This document shows, in pieces, positions 21,998 to 21,998 of a stretch of 21,998 nucleotides of DNA (within the stretch, counting starts at the first letter, position 1; each line of letters begins with the position of its first letter). The position numbers were made by a program, and so were the translations under genes. The stretch spans positions 1-21,998 of the forward strand of contig CAZAFN010000025.1 in the NCBI GenBank assembly GCA_964484795.1, read 5' to 3'. The notes below the pieces were generated by a model that was given only the letters and a program-made list of their open reading frames with translations, was not told the DNA's origin and did no database searches. The stretch is from CAZAFN01 sp964484795 (GTDB lineage: Bacteria > Pseudomonadota > Alphaproteobacteria > Methylaequorales > Methylaequoraceae).

Positions 21998-21998
21998 T

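Noticed and set aside
1..21998. CRISPR arrays, transposases, integrases, attachment sites, phage genes or a replication origin
   Set aside because: None seen. Every stretch above 110 bases is filled by recognised housekeeping genes or tRNAs; repeats are limited to short homopolymers and the valS duplication.

Overview
The window is a gene-dense, very A+T-rich stretch of a bacterial chromosome. Gene content and order point to an alphaproteobacterium with a streamlined genome, for example a marine SAR11-like (Pelagibacterales) lineage or a similar low-GC relative; this placement is an inference from synteny and composition, not a search. The support is the run dgt-argS-SPOR-nagZ-scpA-scpB-tatA-tatB-tatC-serS-pcm-nlpD followed by a DUF815 ATPase and yajC-secD-secF, an order I know from free-living Alphaproteobacteria, plus a degenerate isoaspartyl-methyltransferase-like gene in front of tolC, another alphaproteobacterial signature. 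All stop codons fit the standard code.

Layout from left to right. (1) 1-156: the 3' end of a plus-strand gene, probably a urate-hydroxylase-type (PuuD/Urate_ox_N) membrane protein. (2) 153-2926: yajC-secD-secF on the minus strand, the accessory module of the Sec translocon. (3) 3035-3826: a DUF815 AAA+ ATPase on the plus strand, divergent from yajC. (4) 3811-13434: twelve minus-strand genes packed end to end with overlaps or gaps of a few bases (one 27-base gap before tatA): dgt, argS, SPOR protein, nagZ, scpA, scpB, tatA, tatB, tatC, serS, pcm, nlpD. (5) 13482-14594: erpA and xthA on the plus strand, divergent from dgt. (6) 14591-21710: a second tight minus-strand operon: PIMT-like gene, tolC, valS, alpha/beta hydrolase, ilvD. 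(7) 21784-21997: tRNA-Cys and tRNA-Asn on the plus strand, both with encoded CCA.

Functionally, the window is housekeeping: protein export (Sec and Tat), envelope maintenance (NlpD-like amidase activator, NagZ recycling, a SPOR protein, TolC), chromosome segregation (ScpA/ScpB), translation (SerS, ArgS, ValS, two tRNAs), protein repair (Pcm), iron-sulfur delivery (ErpA; IlvD, an Fe-S enzyme, lies nearby), nucleotide hygiene and DNA repair (Dgt, XthA) and branched-chain amino acid synthesis (IlvD, beside ValS).

No stretch above 300 bases lacks a gene; the largest non-coding gap is about 108 bases (2927-3034). I see no CRISPR array, insertion sequence, prophage or integron. I did not find a convincing undescribed system. 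The most notable points are the non-canonical PIMT paralogue ahead of tolC, the absence of surE from an otherwise conserved cluster, long A/T homopolymers inside essential genes, three convergent gene pairs that all overlap at their stops, and an uncharacterised hydrolase between valS and ilvD.
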